From NCBI GenBank assembly GCA_017991675.1, contig JAGOQB010000002.1:1-64000 (forward strand): 64,000 nucleotides of DNA. Direction: 5' to 3'. The DNA comes from Phenylobacterium sp. (GTDB taxonomy: Bacteria > Pseudomonadota > Alphaproteobacteria > Caulobacterales > Caulobacteraceae). The position numbers and the translations under genes are program-made. Below are positions 30,218 to 40,983 of this stretch, piece after piece. The notes under the pieces were generated by a model, which had not been told where the DNA came from, did no database searches, and worked only from the letters and a program-made list of their open reading frames with translations. Position 1 is the stretch's first letter. The number at the start of each line of letters is the position of its first letter.

Positions 30218-30246
30218 GGGGCCGAGCGCTCCAGACGCTCGGCCCC
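30218..30246 (-). terminator. Rho-independent terminator of the P450 gene
   Basis: The arms GGGGCCGAGCG and CGCTCGGCCCC pair perfectly around 7 bases and are followed on the minus strand by TTTCGTTT, 50 bases past the P450 stop. Confidence 0.85.
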
Positions 30247-30295
30247 AATCTCCCCGCGCCGTCATGAAGCCGGCGCGCCCCTCCCCGTCTCCGGG

Positions 30296-31582
30296 TTAGA
30301 CTCGATGCGGAATGATGACCGGCAGGGTCTCGAACCCGTGCACGAAGGCCGACCAGTTCAGGGTCGGTTCGCCGACGACCTTGATCTCCGGGAAGCGCTT
30401 GAGGATCTCTTCCCAGATGATGGTCAGCTGCATCTCGGCGACGCGGTTGCCCACGCAGCGGTGGACGCCGAAGCCGAAGGACATGTGCTGGCGCGGCCGC
30501 TCGCGGTCGATGATGTAGTCGTTCGGGCGATCGACCATCTCTTCGTCGCGGTTGCCAGAGATGTACCACATGGCGACGCGGTCGCCCTTCTTGATGGTCT
30601 TGCCGCCGAGCTCGACGTCGCGCGTGGCCACGCGGGCCATGTGGGCGAGCGGCGTCTGCCAGCGGATCGTCTCCGACACCATCGACAGCACCAAGTCCGG
30701 ATTGGCGCGCAGCTTGGCGTACTGATCCGGGTTCTTGTTCAGCGAGTAGACGCTGCTGGAAATGGTGTTGCGGGTGGTGTCGTTGCCGCCGACGATCAGC
30801 AGGATGACGTTGCCCTGATAGGTGGCCAGCTCCATGTCGCGGGTGGCCGGATTGTGCGCCAGCATCGAGATCAGGTCGCCGGCCGGCTCGGCGTTGACGC
30901 GCTGGTCCCACAGCTCCTGGAATGCGGAGAAGCACTCCATCATCGCCTGGCCCTTGTGCTCCCAGCTCTGCACCGGCCCGTGGCCCGGCTGGTTGGTGAC
31001 CATGTCCGACCAGTAGGTCAGCTTGCGGCGGTCCTCGAACGGGAAGTCGAACAGGGTGGCCAGGGTCATGGCCGTCAGTTCCTTGGAGACCAGGTCGACC
31101 CAGTCGAACTCCTTGCCGATCGGCAGCGAGTCGAGGATCTGGCCGGCGCGCTCGCGCACCAGCGGGGCCATGTTGTGCAGGTTCGAGGGGGCCACCGTCG
31201 GGCTCACCGCCTTGCGCGCATGGCTGTGCTGGGGCTCGTCCATGGTGATGAAGCCGGCGCCGCCGCGGCGGCGCACGCCCATGACCTTTTCCTGCTCGGC
31301 CATCGCCACCTGATTGATCAGGGTGATGCCCTCGGCCGAGGAGAAGGACTCATGGTCGGTGTCGACCGCCATGATGTCGTTCCACTTGGTGATCGACCAA
31401 TAGGGGCCGTACTCGCTGTCCGGCGTGAAATGGACGGGGTCTTCACGGCGCAGGCGCTCGAACACCGGCCAGATGGTGTCGTCGTAGAAGCGCGACACCT
31501 TGGCGGGGTTGAGCTGCTCCAGCGGCATGGCGGCGATTTCGGCGGCCGCATCGGCAGCGGTAATCTTGGCGGAGATATTCAT
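30296..31582 (-). CDS. Cytochrome P450 (CYP153-like alkane/fatty-acid hydroxylase)
   Basis: The 428-residue soluble bacterial P450 has the I-helix LLIVGGNDTTRNTISSS, the K-helix ETIRWQTPLAHMAR with ExxR, and the heme-ligand loop FGFGVHRCVGNR. Segments such as VFERLRREDPVHF, GPYWSITKWNDIMAVDTDHE and MWYISGNRDEE match the CYP153 family of terminal alkane/fatty-acid hydroxylases. I chose the ATG at 31582 because GGAAGGA precedes it. It would need a ferredoxin and reductase, and neither is nearby. It is divergent from a VOC gene with a dyad between. Subfamily assignment is from memory of motifs. Confidence 0.9.
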   Translation of the reverse strand: MNISAKITAADAAAEIAAMPLEQLNPAKVSRFYDDTIWPVFERLRREDPVHFTPDSEYGPYWSITKWNDIMAVDTDHESFSSAEGITLINQVAMAEQEKVMGVRRRGGAGFITMDEPQHSHARKAVSPTVAPSNLHNMAPLVRERAGQILDSLPIGKEFDWVDLVSKELTAMTLATLFDFPFEDRRKLTYWSDMVTNQPGHGPVQSWEHKGQAMMECFSAFQELWDQRVNAEPAGDLISMLAHNPATRDMELATYQGNVILLIVGGNDTTRNTISSSVYSLNKNPDQYAKLRANPDLVLSMVSETIRWQTPLAHMARVATRDVELGGKTIKKGDRVAMWYISGNRDEEMVDRPNDYIIDRERPRQHMSFGFGVHRCVGNRVAEMQLTIIWEEILKRFPEIKVVGEPTLNWSAFVHGFETLPVIIPHRV

Positions 31583-31680
31583 GGCTTCCTTCCCAAGTCG
31601 CCCGCCCTCTTTTGCTCTCCCCGGCGACATCGCCGCCGGGTCTGCGGACTTTCCGGAAGGTTGAGCGCAGACCGGCCCTA

Positions 31681-31697
31681 TGTCAACGGCGATTGAC
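31681..31697. promoter_or_regulatory. Dyad with back-to-back -35-like hexamers between the P450 and VOC genes
   Basis: TTGACA on the minus strand (31681-31686) and TTGACT on the plus strand (31693-31698) face away from each other across a GTCAA-N6-TTGAC dyad. A regulator bound here would affect both promoters. The -10 elements are weak, so confidence is low. Confidence 0.35.
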
Positions 31698-31781
31698 TTA
31701 GCAATCGGGCGCACGCGGCGAACGCAGCGGGCGCGCGCACGTTATGAACGGACGCCCGAGGCGGGCGACCAGGGGAACGCC

Positions 31782-32255
31782 ATGGCCAAGAACACGATCT
31801 GCATCTGGTACGACACCGAGGCCGAAGCGGCCGCGCGCTTCTATGCGCAGACCTTTCCCGACAGCGCCGTGAGCGCGGTGCGCCGCGCGCCCGGCGACTA
31901 TCCGTCCGGCAAGGAAGGCGACGTGCTGACCGTCGAGTTCACCGTCGCGGGCGTTGCCTGCATCGGCCTGAACGGCGGCCCGACCTTCAAACAGGACGAG
32001 GCGTTCTCGTTCCAGATCGCCACCGACGACCAGGCTGAAACCGACCGCTACTGGAACGCCATCGTCGGCGCCGGCGGCACGGAAAGCGCGTGCGGCTGGT
32101 GCAAGGACCGCTGGGGCGTGTCCTGGCAGATCACCCCGCGGACCCTGACCGAGGCGATGGCCGCCGGCGGCGCGGAGGCCAAGCGCGCGTTCGACGCGAT
32201 GATGACCATGGGCAAGATCGACGTCGCAGCGATCGACGCGGCCCGGCGCGGCTGA
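31782..32255 (+). CDS. VOC family protein (PhnB/DUF1338-like glyoxalase fold)
   Basis: The 157-residue single-domain protein begins KNTICIWYDTEAEAAARFYA, with SAVSAVRRAPGDYP, VEFTVAGVACIGLNGGP, EAFSFQIATDDQAETDRYWN and CGWCKDRWGVSWQITP. This is the layout of PhnB-type 3-demethylubiquinone methyltransferase-like VOC proteins. GGGGAA is located upstream of the ATG. Members are often of unknown activity; metal-dependent isomerase or dioxygenase roles are possible. Confidence 0.9.
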   Translation: MAKNTICIWYDTEAEAAARFYAQTFPDSAVSAVRRAPGDYPSGKEGDVLTVEFTVAGVACIGLNGGPTFKQDEAFSFQIATDDQAETDRYWNAIVGAGGTESACGWCKDRWGVSWQITPRTLTEAMAAGGAEAKRAFDAMMTMGKIDVAAIDAARRG

Positions 32256-32259
32256 GCCC

Positions 32260-32706
32260 TCAGCCCGGTCTCGCCGCGCCCGCGGGCGGTCCGGAGATCC
32301 AGGCGGAATAGGCCGGACGCGCCGACTGGGCGGCGAGCGCCAGCGTCGTTCGGTCAAGGACGGCCATGAACGCGGCGACGGCCTCGGCCAGGATGCTGCT
32401 GGTCTCGCAGCCGAGCCGCAGCTGGCAGTTGGCGCAATCGGCCATCCGCATGCCCGGCTCCAGGGCGCGCACGACGTCGCCCACCGTCATCTCCGACGGC
32501 GAACGGGCGAGCTCGACCCCGCCGTTGCGGCCGCGCAGGCTGCGGATGAAGCCGGCCCGGACCAGCGCCTGGGCGACCTTGGCCACGTGATTGTACGACA
32601 GCTGCTGCTCGGCCGCGAAGCTGGGCAGCGAGATCGGGCCGCCGCCCGTCCGGGTCAGGACGATGAGAAGGCGCAGGCCGAAATCGGTGTGCTGGGTGAG
32701 CTGCAT
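32260..32706 (-). CDS. Rrf2 family transcriptional regulator, NsrR-like
   Basis: The 148-residue Rrf2 winged-helix protein begins MQLTQHTDFGLRLLIVLTRT and has LSYNHVAKVAQALVRAGFIR, SLRGRNGGVELAR and the iron-sulfur ligand region DCANCQLRLGC. Three Cys in C-x2-C-x5-C could hold a 2Fe-2S or 4Fe-4S cluster. NsrR, the nitric oxide sensor, has the closest layout. It is divergent from a globin gene with 85 bp between starts, the usual arrangement for NsrR and its NO-detoxifying target. I chose the ATG at 32706 by family start. Confidence 0.88.
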   Translation of the reverse strand: MQLTQHTDFGLRLLIVLTRTGGGPISLPSFAAEQQLSYNHVAKVAQALVRAGFIRSLRGRNGGVELARSPSEMTVGDVVRALEPGMRMADCANCQLRLGCETSSILAEAVAAFMAVLDRTTLALAAQSARPAYSAWISGPPAGAARPG

Positions 32707-32729
32707 GCCAGGATCTATGTGGAAAACGC

Positions 32730-32746
32730 GCTTGCGATAATCAAGC
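32730..32746. promoter_or_regulatory. Candidate Rrf2/NsrR operator between the regulator and globin genes
   Basis: GCTTG-N7-CAAGC, a perfect 5-bp-arm dyad, lies just upstream of a TATAAT (32751-32756) that would serve as the -10 of the globin gene. It does not match the textbook NsrR box, so assignment rests on position. Confidence 0.45.
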
Positions 32747-32791
32747 AACTATAATACCGGCTTTTTATATACCGCTTTAATGGAGACTCGA

Positions 32792-33241
32792 ATGCGCGTC
32801 GCTTCCGCCCAGGCCATGGCCATCGTCAAGTCCACCGCTCCCGCCCTTCAGAAGCATGGCCTGGAGATCACGACGGCGATGTACGCCCGGCTGTTCCAAG
32901 ATGCGGAAATCGCCGCGATGTTCGATCGCGCGGCCCAGGAAAGCGGCGAACAGCCGCGGCGGCTGGCCGGCGCCATCCTCGCCTACGCCAAGAATATCGA
33001 CCACCTGGAGAACCTCGGCCCGGCCGTGCAGGTCATGGTCGCGCGCCACGTCGACACCGGCGTGAAGCCGGAACACTACCCGCACGTCGCCAACGCGCTG
33101 CTGCCGGCGATCCGCGAGGTGCTGGGCGCCGACGTCGCCACCGACGAGGTGCTGTCGGCCTGGGGCGAAGCCTATTGGATGCTGGCCGACATCCTGATCG
33201 CGGCCGAGGCTCAGGCCTACGAGGACGCCGAGGCGGCCTGA
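32792..33241 (+). CDS. Single-domain globin (flavohemoglobin globin-domain type)
   Basis: The 149-residue globin has MRVASAQAMAIVKSTAPALQ as helix A, ITTAMYARLFQDAEIAAMF as helices B-C, the proximal His in VMVARHVDTGVKPEHYP, and LSAWGEAYWMLADILI as helix H. It lacks the FAD/NAD reductase domain of Hmp, so it needs another reductase for NO dioxygenation, or it carries oxygen. I chose the ATG at 32792 for the GGAG seven bases upstream. The gene is probably controlled by the divergent NsrR-like regulator. Confidence 0.9.
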   Translation: MRVASAQAMAIVKSTAPALQKHGLEITTAMYARLFQDAEIAAMFDRAAQESGEQPRRLAGAILAYAKNIDHLENLGPAVQVMVARHVDTGVKPEHYPHVANALLPAIREVLGADVATDEVLSAWGEAYWMLADILIAAEAQAYEDAEAA

Positions 33242-33268
33242 GGCCGGGGTGTCGCGCCGCGCGGCTTG

Positions 33269-33276
33269 GTGTACAC
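33269..33276. promoter_or_regulatory. Short dyad GTGTACAC at the TetR start
   Basis: An 8-bp perfect palindrome, GTGTACAC, ends 8 bases before the TetR ATG. It is a possible autoregulatory operator, but short enough to be chance. Confidence 0.3.
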
Positions 33277-33284
33277 AACGCTCG

Positions 33285-33863
33285 ATGACAGAGACGCTGG
33301 TACGCCAAGGCCCCCGCCGGCGCGACGCCGAAGCCACCCGCGCGGCCATACTGAAGGCGGCGAAGAAGCAGTTCGCGCGCACCGGCTATGACTGCACGCT
33401 GCGCGACATCGCCGGCGAGGCGGGCGCGGACGTGGCGCTGGTCAAACGCTACTTCGGCGGCAAGGAGGCGCTGTTCGTCGAGGCGCTGAAGGACTCCTTC
33501 CAGGCCAATGAGCAACTGGACTGGAACCGGGCGACCTTCGCCGGGGAGATGGCCCGGATGCTGGCCGGCAGCCCGCACGCCGACGAGGCGCGGACCCAGC
33601 GGTTCCAGTTCCTGCTGCGGGCGGCGACCTCGCCGGCCACCGCGCCGTTCCTCAACACCCTGGTGCAGGAGCGGCTGATGGCGCCGATCCGCAACTGGAT
33701 GGGCGGGGCCGACGCTGAGGCCCGCGCCCGGGTGCTGGCCGGCGTCTATATCGGTTTCCTGGTGGAGCGCCTGATCCGCGGCGAGGCGCTGGAAGGCCGT
33801 GAGCGCGAGGTTTTCGTCGCGGGCGTCACGGCGGTGTTCAACACCCTGATCGCCGAGGACTAA
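33285..33863 (+). CDS. TetR/AcrR family transcriptional regulator
   Basis: The 192-residue protein has an N-terminal HTH (RAAILKAAKKQFARTGYDCT, LRDIAGEAGADVALVKRYFG, GKEALFVEAL) and a C-terminal helical ligand domain of the TetR_C type with FQFLLRAATSPATAPFLNTL. It follows the globin gene by 43 bp on the same strand, and a short palindrome overlaps its leader. Target genes are unknown; the adjacent NUDIX gene converges with it. Confidence 0.93.
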   Translation: MTETLVRQGPRRRDAEATRAAILKAAKKQFARTGYDCTLRDIAGEAGADVALVKRYFGGKEALFVEALKDSFQANEQLDWNRATFAGEMARMLAGSPHADEARTQRFQFLLRAATSPATAPFLNTLVQERLMAPIRNWMGGADAEARARVLAGVYIGFLVERLIRGEALEGREREVFVAGVTAVFNTLIAED

Positions 33864-33868
33864 GCCGC

Positions 33869-34495
33869 TCAGCGCCAGGCGAAGACCGGCTGGTCGAGGT
33901 CGGCGACGCGGGTGACGCGGCCGGCGACGATCTCGCGCAGTTGATAGATCAGCGCCGCGGTGGGCGCGTGGATGTGGTGCCCGCCGAGATTCAGCCGGAT
34001 CAGCGGCCGCTCGCTCTCAGGGATGGTCTCGAAGGCCACCGCATCGTCGCCGGCGATCTGGTCGAGCCGGAAGCGGTGGACGGACGCCACCTCGTCCGGA
34101 TTGGGAACCAGGGCGCGGGCGTCGTCCAGCCAGGTCACGACCGGCGCGATCGCATAGCCCGAGCGGCTGGCGTAGTCGTCGAGCACCCCCAGGATGCTCG
34201 ACGGCGCCAGCTCGACGCCGAGCTCCTCGTGCAGTTCGCGCAGCGCCGCCTGCTGCAAGGTCTCGCCATCGTCGCAGCGCCCTCCCGGCAGGGCCCATTG
34301 GCCGGCATGGGCGCGCAAGCTCGCCGAGCGCCGGGTCAGCAGGAAGGCCGTCTCCCCCGAGCCGTCGCCGGCGTCCACCAGGGTGATCGCCACCGCCGCG
34401 TGCTTGAGCTGGGGCCCCTCGTAGGCCAGACGCGGAAACGCCTGGCAGCGGGCGGCCAGTTCGGCCCGGAAGGCGGTGGTGAACGGATAGCTCAT
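33869..34495 (-). CDS. NUDIX hydrolase, CoA pyrophosphatase type
   Basis: The 208-residue protein has a full Nudix box, GGRCDDGETLQQAALRELHEELGVEL, and the upstream NUPF-type pattern LTRRSASLRAHAGQWALPGG characteristic of NudL-like CoA pyrophosphatases. These cleave CoA and its derivatives to phosphopantetheine and 3',5'-ADP. It precedes the GST gene on the opposite side of a very short gap (8 bp), probably in one unit with it, GST first. Confidence 0.93.
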   Translation of the reverse strand: MSYPFTTAFRAELAARCQAFPRLAYEGPQLKHAAVAITLVDAGDGSGETAFLLTRRSASLRAHAGQWALPGGRCDDGETLQQAALRELHEELGVELAPSSILGVLDDYASRSGYAIAPVVTWLDDARALVPNPDEVASVHRFRLDQIAGDDAVAFETIPESERPLIRLNLGGHHIHAPTAALIYQLREIVAGRVTRVADLDQPVFAWR

Positions 34496-34503
34496 GCCCC
34501 GCC

Positions 34504-35370
34504 CTACTCCACCGATTGCAGCTTGTCCTGGGTCTTGGTGTCGAAATCGGCGGCGTCGTGGCGTTCGGCGAGCTGGGTCGACGCCTCGCCCCAGGTGCGA
34601 TTGACCATGCGGCCGCGCTGGACGGCCGGGCGTTCGGCGATCTGGTCGGCCCAGCGCAGAACGTTCTTGTACTCGTGCACGGCCAGGAACTCGCCGGCCT
34701 CGTAGAGCACGCCCTTGGCCAGGCCCCCGTACCAGGGCCAGATGGCGATGTCGGCGATCGTGTACTCGGCGCCGGCGATATACTCGCTCTCGCCCAGCCG
34801 GCGGTCGAGGACGTCGAGCTGGCGCTTGGTCTCCATGGCGAAGCGGTCGATGGCGTATTCGATCTTGGTCGGGGCGTAGGCGTAGAAGTGGCCGAAGCCG
34901 CCGCCGAGATAGGGCGCGCTGCCCATCTGCCAGAACAACCAGGACATGGTCTCGGCGCGCGCCGCCGGGTCAGTCGGCAGCAGGGCGCCGAACTTCTCGG
35001 CCAGGTGGACCAGGATCGCGCCGGACTCGAAGACCCGGATCGGGGTCGGCCCGCTGCGGTCGAGCAGCGCCGGGATCTTGGAGTTGGGATTGATGTCGAC
35101 GAAGCCGCTGCCGAACTGGTCGCCAGCGCCGATGTTGATCAACCAGGCGTCGTACTCGGCGCCCTGGTGGCCAAGGGCCAGCAGCTCCTCGAGCATCACC
35201 GTGGCCTTGACCCCGTTGGGGGTGGCCAGGGAGTAGAGCTGCAGCGGATGGCGCCCGACCGGCAGCTCCTTGTCGTGGGTCGGGCCGGCGATCGGACGAT
35301 TGATGCTGGCGAAGCGCCCGCCGTTTTCCTTGTTCCAGGTCCAGACCTTCGGCGGCGTGTAGTCGGTCAT
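34504..35370 (-). CDS. yghU: Glutathione S-transferase, YghU type
   Basis: The 288-residue protein is the same length as E. coli YghU and has the family N terminus (TPPKVWTWNKENGGRFASIN, THDKELPVGRHPLQLYS) ahead of a thioredoxin-like domain and an all-helical domain ending with GLAKGVLYEAGEFLAV. YghU/GSTA-type enzymes are disulfide-bond reductases that bind two glutathiones. I chose the ATG at 35370 because GGAG stands just upstream and it gives the family length; a longer frame to 35436 exists. Confidence 0.92.
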   Translation of the reverse strand: MTDYTPPKVWTWNKENGGRFASINRPIAGPTHDKELPVGRHPLQLYSLATPNGVKATVMLEELLALGHQGAEYDAWLINIGAGDQFGSGFVDINPNSKIPALLDRSGPTPIRVFESGAILVHLAEKFGALLPTDPAARAETMSWLFWQMGSAPYLGGGFGHFYAYAPTKIEYAIDRFAMETKRQLDVLDRRLGESEYIAGAEYTIADIAIWPWYGGLAKGVLYEAGEFLAVHEYKNVLRWADQIAERPAVQRGRMVNRTWGEASTQLAERHDAADFDTKTQDKLQSVE

Positions 35371-35468
35371 CAGCGGGCTCCAGGCGTGCGGGCGGGCGCC
35401 CGCGAATTGCGGCTTGTTCGGTTCAAGGTGGGGCATGGCGCGCCCCACGCCAAGGGCGCAACGTCCCG

Positions 35469-36227
35469 CTAGTGCCCGAACGGATTGCGGGTCAGCGCCT
35501 CGCCGACGCTGGACAGCGCCGAGGCCCGGGCCCGCGCGATGGCGGTTTCGAGCCGCTCGATGTCGGCGCCGGGAATGACCTCGCCGGCCACGACGAAGGT
35601 CGGTGTCCCCTTCAAGTTGAGCTTCAGGGCCAGCTCGCGGGTGTCGGCGATCTGCTGGGCGATCGCTGGATCGTGGGCGGCGGCCTCGACCGCGCGCGCG
35701 TTGAGGCCCTGCTGGCCCAGGATGCGGTCGGTCCGGGCCGGGTTGAGGTCTTTCTGCGCCATCAGCGCGCGGTGCAGCGCCAGGCCCTTGGCCTTGCCCT
35801 GGGGCGTCAGGGCCGCGCGGGCCGCATAGTCCGAGGCGCTGCCGAACACGGGGTACTGCTTGAAGACGAAGCGAACGTCGCGGTTGGCCGCGATCAACCG
35901 CTCGACATCCGGCGCCACGGCGCGGCTGTAGGGACAGCGGTAGTCGAAGAACTGAACGACCGTCGCGCGGCCGTCGGGGTTGGCGACGAAGTCGCGCGCG
36001 TCGCGCTCCAGCGCCGGCTGGGCCTTGGCGAGCACGGCGCGGGCCTTGGCGGCCTTTTCGGCCTGAAGCTTGGCCGCGGCCTCGCGGATCACCTCAGGAT
36101 GCTCGAGCAGATAGGCCCGCAGGCGGCTCTCGAACGCCGGGTCGTTCTGGACCGGCGCCTTCTGCGGCCGATCACAGCCGGCCAGAGCCAGCAGGCCGAC
36201 GACGACCAGTAAACGCTTCAAGCTCAT
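35469..36227 (-). CDS. DsbA-family thioredoxin-fold lipoprotein with CPYS active site
   Basis: The 252-residue protein has a lipoprotein signal: KRLLVVVGLLALAGC with the lipobox LAGC. After an N-terminal helical region (RLRAYLLEHPEVIREAAAKL) comes the thioredoxin fold with QFFDYRCPYSRAVAPDVERL, and the cis-Pro loop LKGTPTFVVAG. The usual CxxC is CPYS: the second Cys is Ser, so the protein would be a monothiol. It resembles the periplasmic DsbA/DsbG-like proteins of Caulobacter that normally have CPYC or CGYC. It could be an isomerase, a trap or a redox-inert chaperone. I chose the ATG at 36227 for its signal. Confidence 0.88.
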   Translation of the reverse strand: MSLKRLLVVVGLLALAGCDRPQKAPVQNDPAFESRLRAYLLEHPEVIREAAAKLQAEKAAKARAVLAKAQPALERDARDFVANPDGRATVVQFFDYRCPYSRAVAPDVERLIAANRDVRFVFKQYPVFGSASDYAARAALTPQGKAKGLALHRALMAQKDLNPARTDRILGQQGLNARAVEAAAHDPAIAQQIADTRELALKLNLKGTPTFVVAGEVIPGADIERLETAIARARASALSSVGEALTRNPFGH

Positions 36228-36393
36228 CACGCCCGCCCCGTGGCCAGTCGCCAACATCCGCTCGCCAGGCCGAAACGAGGCCCTCCCAGATATTGACTTC
36301 GCGTTAAGGTAACCAGGATTGTAACCATTACTCTTAAGTTGAAATACATCGCGATACTGCAGTCTTCGCCCAGGAAATCGATGGGCGAAACAA

Positions 36394-37050
36394 GTGAAAC
36401 CGCGCCTCCTACATCCCGCTCTACTCGCCGCACTGGGGGCCGCCCTGTGCGCACCGACCACGGCGAGCGCCGGGCCGATGGAAGACGCGATCCTCGCCGA
36501 GATCAACTTCGCCCGCGCCTACCCCCAAGAATACGCCCGCCGCCTCGAGCGTGAACCGGTCACCCCCTGGGAGCAGGCCCTGATCGACGCCGGCGAGCCC
36601 GCCGACCATGCCGCCTATATCGAAGCGGTGCAGTTCCTCAAGCGCCAGCGTCCGCTGCCGCCGCTGCGGCCCGACGACAGCCTGGCCTCCGCGGCGCTGG
36701 AGCACGTGTCGATGCAAGGCCCGGTCGGAGCCATCGGCCACGCCAGCGCCGACGGCGAACGCTTCTACGACCGCGTGCGCCGGCATGGCGCCGCGCCGGC
36801 GATGGCCGCCGAGAACATCGCCTATGGCCCGCCCTCGCCCGAGGACGTGGTGCGCGCGTTGATCATCGACAGCGGCGTTCCGGACCGCGGCCACCGGACC
36901 AACATGTTCACCGCCGCCTTCAAGGTGGCCGGGGTCAGTTGCGGCCCGCACCGCGACTACGAAACCATGTGCGTGATGGACTTCAGCGCCGCCGCCTCGC
37001 CGCGCATCATCACCGCCCAGCTGGACAGAATACTCGCCGCTGACGAGTAA
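36394..37050 (+). CDS. CAP (SCP/PR1) domain secreted protein
   Basis: The 218-residue protein has a Sec signal peptide (PRLLHPALLAALGAALCAPTTASA). The CAP domain shows AILAEINFARAYPQEYARRL, SLASAALEHVSMQGPVGAIG, HASADGERFYDRVRRHG, AENIAYG and IIDSGVPDRGHRTNMFTAAF. The conserved CAP His and Glu residues lie in the HASADG, AENI and GHRTNMF motifs. The start is GTG at 36394; its ribosome binding site is weak. It is secreted or periplasmic, function unknown. Confidence 0.88.
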   Translation: MKPRLLHPALLAALGAALCAPTTASAGPMEDAILAEINFARAYPQEYARRLEREPVTPWEQALIDAGEPADHAAYIEAVQFLKRQRPLPPLRPDDSLASAALEHVSMQGPVGAIGHASADGERFYDRVRRHGAAPAMAAENIAYGPPSPEDVVRALIIDSGVPDRGHRTNMFTAAFKVAGVSCGPHRDYETMCVMDFSAAASPRIITAQLDRILAADE

Positions 37051-37311
37051 TCTTACCGCCGGTTCGAACCTGCGCACCTTCATGGCGATTCTCCTGCAGG
37101 GCGAAACTTGCGCGTGAGGCGCGATGCGTAGCAACGGCGCAACGTTAACGAGATTGCATGCTTTACAATTGATTACGCCGGTTTCCCCGAACGTCGTCAT
37201 ACTATATGGTGGAGTTTGAAAGGTTCGCCTCTAGATAGTGGTGAGCCGGCGCGGAAGCGCCTCATGGAGCGTCGTCGTCAGCGGCGCGCTCGTTAATCTG
37301 GGGGGTACGAC
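37051..37311. other. Intergenic region upstream of the PEPxxWA gene
   Basis: There is no gene here. GGCGC-GGAA-GCGCC at 37248-37261 is a perfect small hairpin with a stable GNRA-type loop, about 50 bases upstream of the next ATG, and GGGGGG gives its ribosome binding site. An AT-rich patch at 37140-37205 probably holds the promoter. Confidence 0.5.
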
Positions 37312-38154
37312 ATGGCGATCGCCAAATATGTCGTCGTCGGTGCGATTCTGAGTACGGCCGCCGCTACGCCGGCCGCCGCCGAAGACTGCTTCATCAAGGT
37401 CTCGCGACCCGCCGTCGCCAAGCCCGTGACGCCGAAGGCCGCCAAGCCGGCCCGCGCCGTGAAGCCCGCCAAGGCCAAGCCGGTCGCCAGCGTCCAAGCC
37501 CGCAAGCCGGTCGCCAAGCCGCGCACCACGGTGGCTGCGGCCAAGCCCGCCGCGCCGATGAAGAAGCTTCCGGAGTCGTCGTACACGATGCGCACGGCCT
37601 ATGTGCCGGCCCCGCCGTCGACCGAATGCGACACCAAGCCGTCGATCATGGCGGCCCTGCCGCCTGAAGCCCGTCCGCCGGCCCAGCGCCTGCTGGACGA
37701 AGTCGCCGGTCCGCCGGCCGAAATCGCCGACGCCTCGCCGCCGATGAGCCTGGCCGCCCTGCCGGTCGGCGGCGGCGGCGGCGGTTTCCCGTCGGTGTTC
37801 GGTCCGCGTGGAGGCGGCGGCGGCGGCGGCGGTTATGTCCCCCCGCCCGGCGAAGAGCCGACGCCTCCCGGCGAGGGCGAGCCCCCGACCACCAATCCGC
37901 CCGTCACGCCGCCCGGTCCGGGCGAGCCCCCGGTCGTGATTCCGCCCGGCCCCGGCGAGCCGCCGGTGGTGATCCCGCCTGGCCCCGACCCCAAGCCGCC
38001 CGGCCCCGATCCCAAGCCGCCCATCGATCCCGGCACGCCGAGCCCGATCCCGGAGCCCGGCACCTGGCTGATGATGATCGTCGGCTTCTTCGGCCTGGGC
38101 TCGATGGTGCGCCGCTCGCGCGCCGACGAGCGGGCCCGCGGCAAGGTCGCCTAA
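37312..38154 (+). CDS. PEPxxWA-CTERM-like sorting-tail protein, Pro/Ala/Gly rich
   Basis: The 280-residue exported protein has a signal peptide ending near AATPAAAED. A Lys/Ala/Pro-rich stretch (about residues 40-85) precedes a Gly-rich linker and a Pro-rich repeat region (PPGPGEPPVVI repeated, then PPGPDPK repeats). The tail is PIPEPGTWLMMIVGFFGLGS followed by basic residues: a PEP sorting signal, hydrophobic helix and Arg cluster, read by an exosortase-type enzyme. No exosortase gene is in the window. It is probably surface or matrix associated. A strong terminator follows. Confidence 0.85.
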   Translation: MAIAKYVVVGAILSTAAATPAAAEDCFIKVSRPAVAKPVTPKAAKPARAVKPAKAKPVASVQARKPVAKPRTTVAAAKPAAPMKKLPESSYTMRTAYVPAPPSTECDTKPSIMAALPPEARPPAQRLLDEVAGPPAEIADASPPMSLAALPVGGGGGGFPSVFGPRGGGGGGGGYVPPPGEEPTPPGEGEPPTTNPPVTPPGPGEPPVVIPPGPGEPPVVIPPGPDPKPPGPDPKPPIDPGTPSPIPEPGTWLMMIVGFFGLGSMVRRSRADERARGKVA

Positions 38155-38183
38155 GACCTTCCCGAGGCTGAGCCTGAAACAAG

Positions 38184-38219
38184 AAAGGCCGCGCTGATCG
38201 CGCGGCCTTTTTTTTTTTT
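38184..38219. terminator. Strong rho-independent terminator (PEPxxWA gene; also usable by ppdK)
   Basis: AAAGGCCGCG and CGCGGCCTTT pair around 7 bases and run into twelve T's. The opposite strand also ends in a short T run, so it can serve the convergent ppdK gene. Confidence 0.93.
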
Positions 38220-38273
38220 GCCTGAAGCGTTCCGGGCCCGACTTGCGGCGGGCCCGGTCGCAAGGAGTACGCC

Positions 38274-40970
<2,697 letters not shown>

Positions 40971-40983
40971 TCCTAAGGCCTCC

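Noticed and set aside
36308-36335. CtrA-like direct repeat GTAACC...GTAACC
   Set aside because: Spacing is twelve rather than eleven and the TTAA cores are not kept.
37061-37080. tRNA-like GGTTCGAA stretch
   Set aside because: No acceptor, D or anticodon arms nearby.
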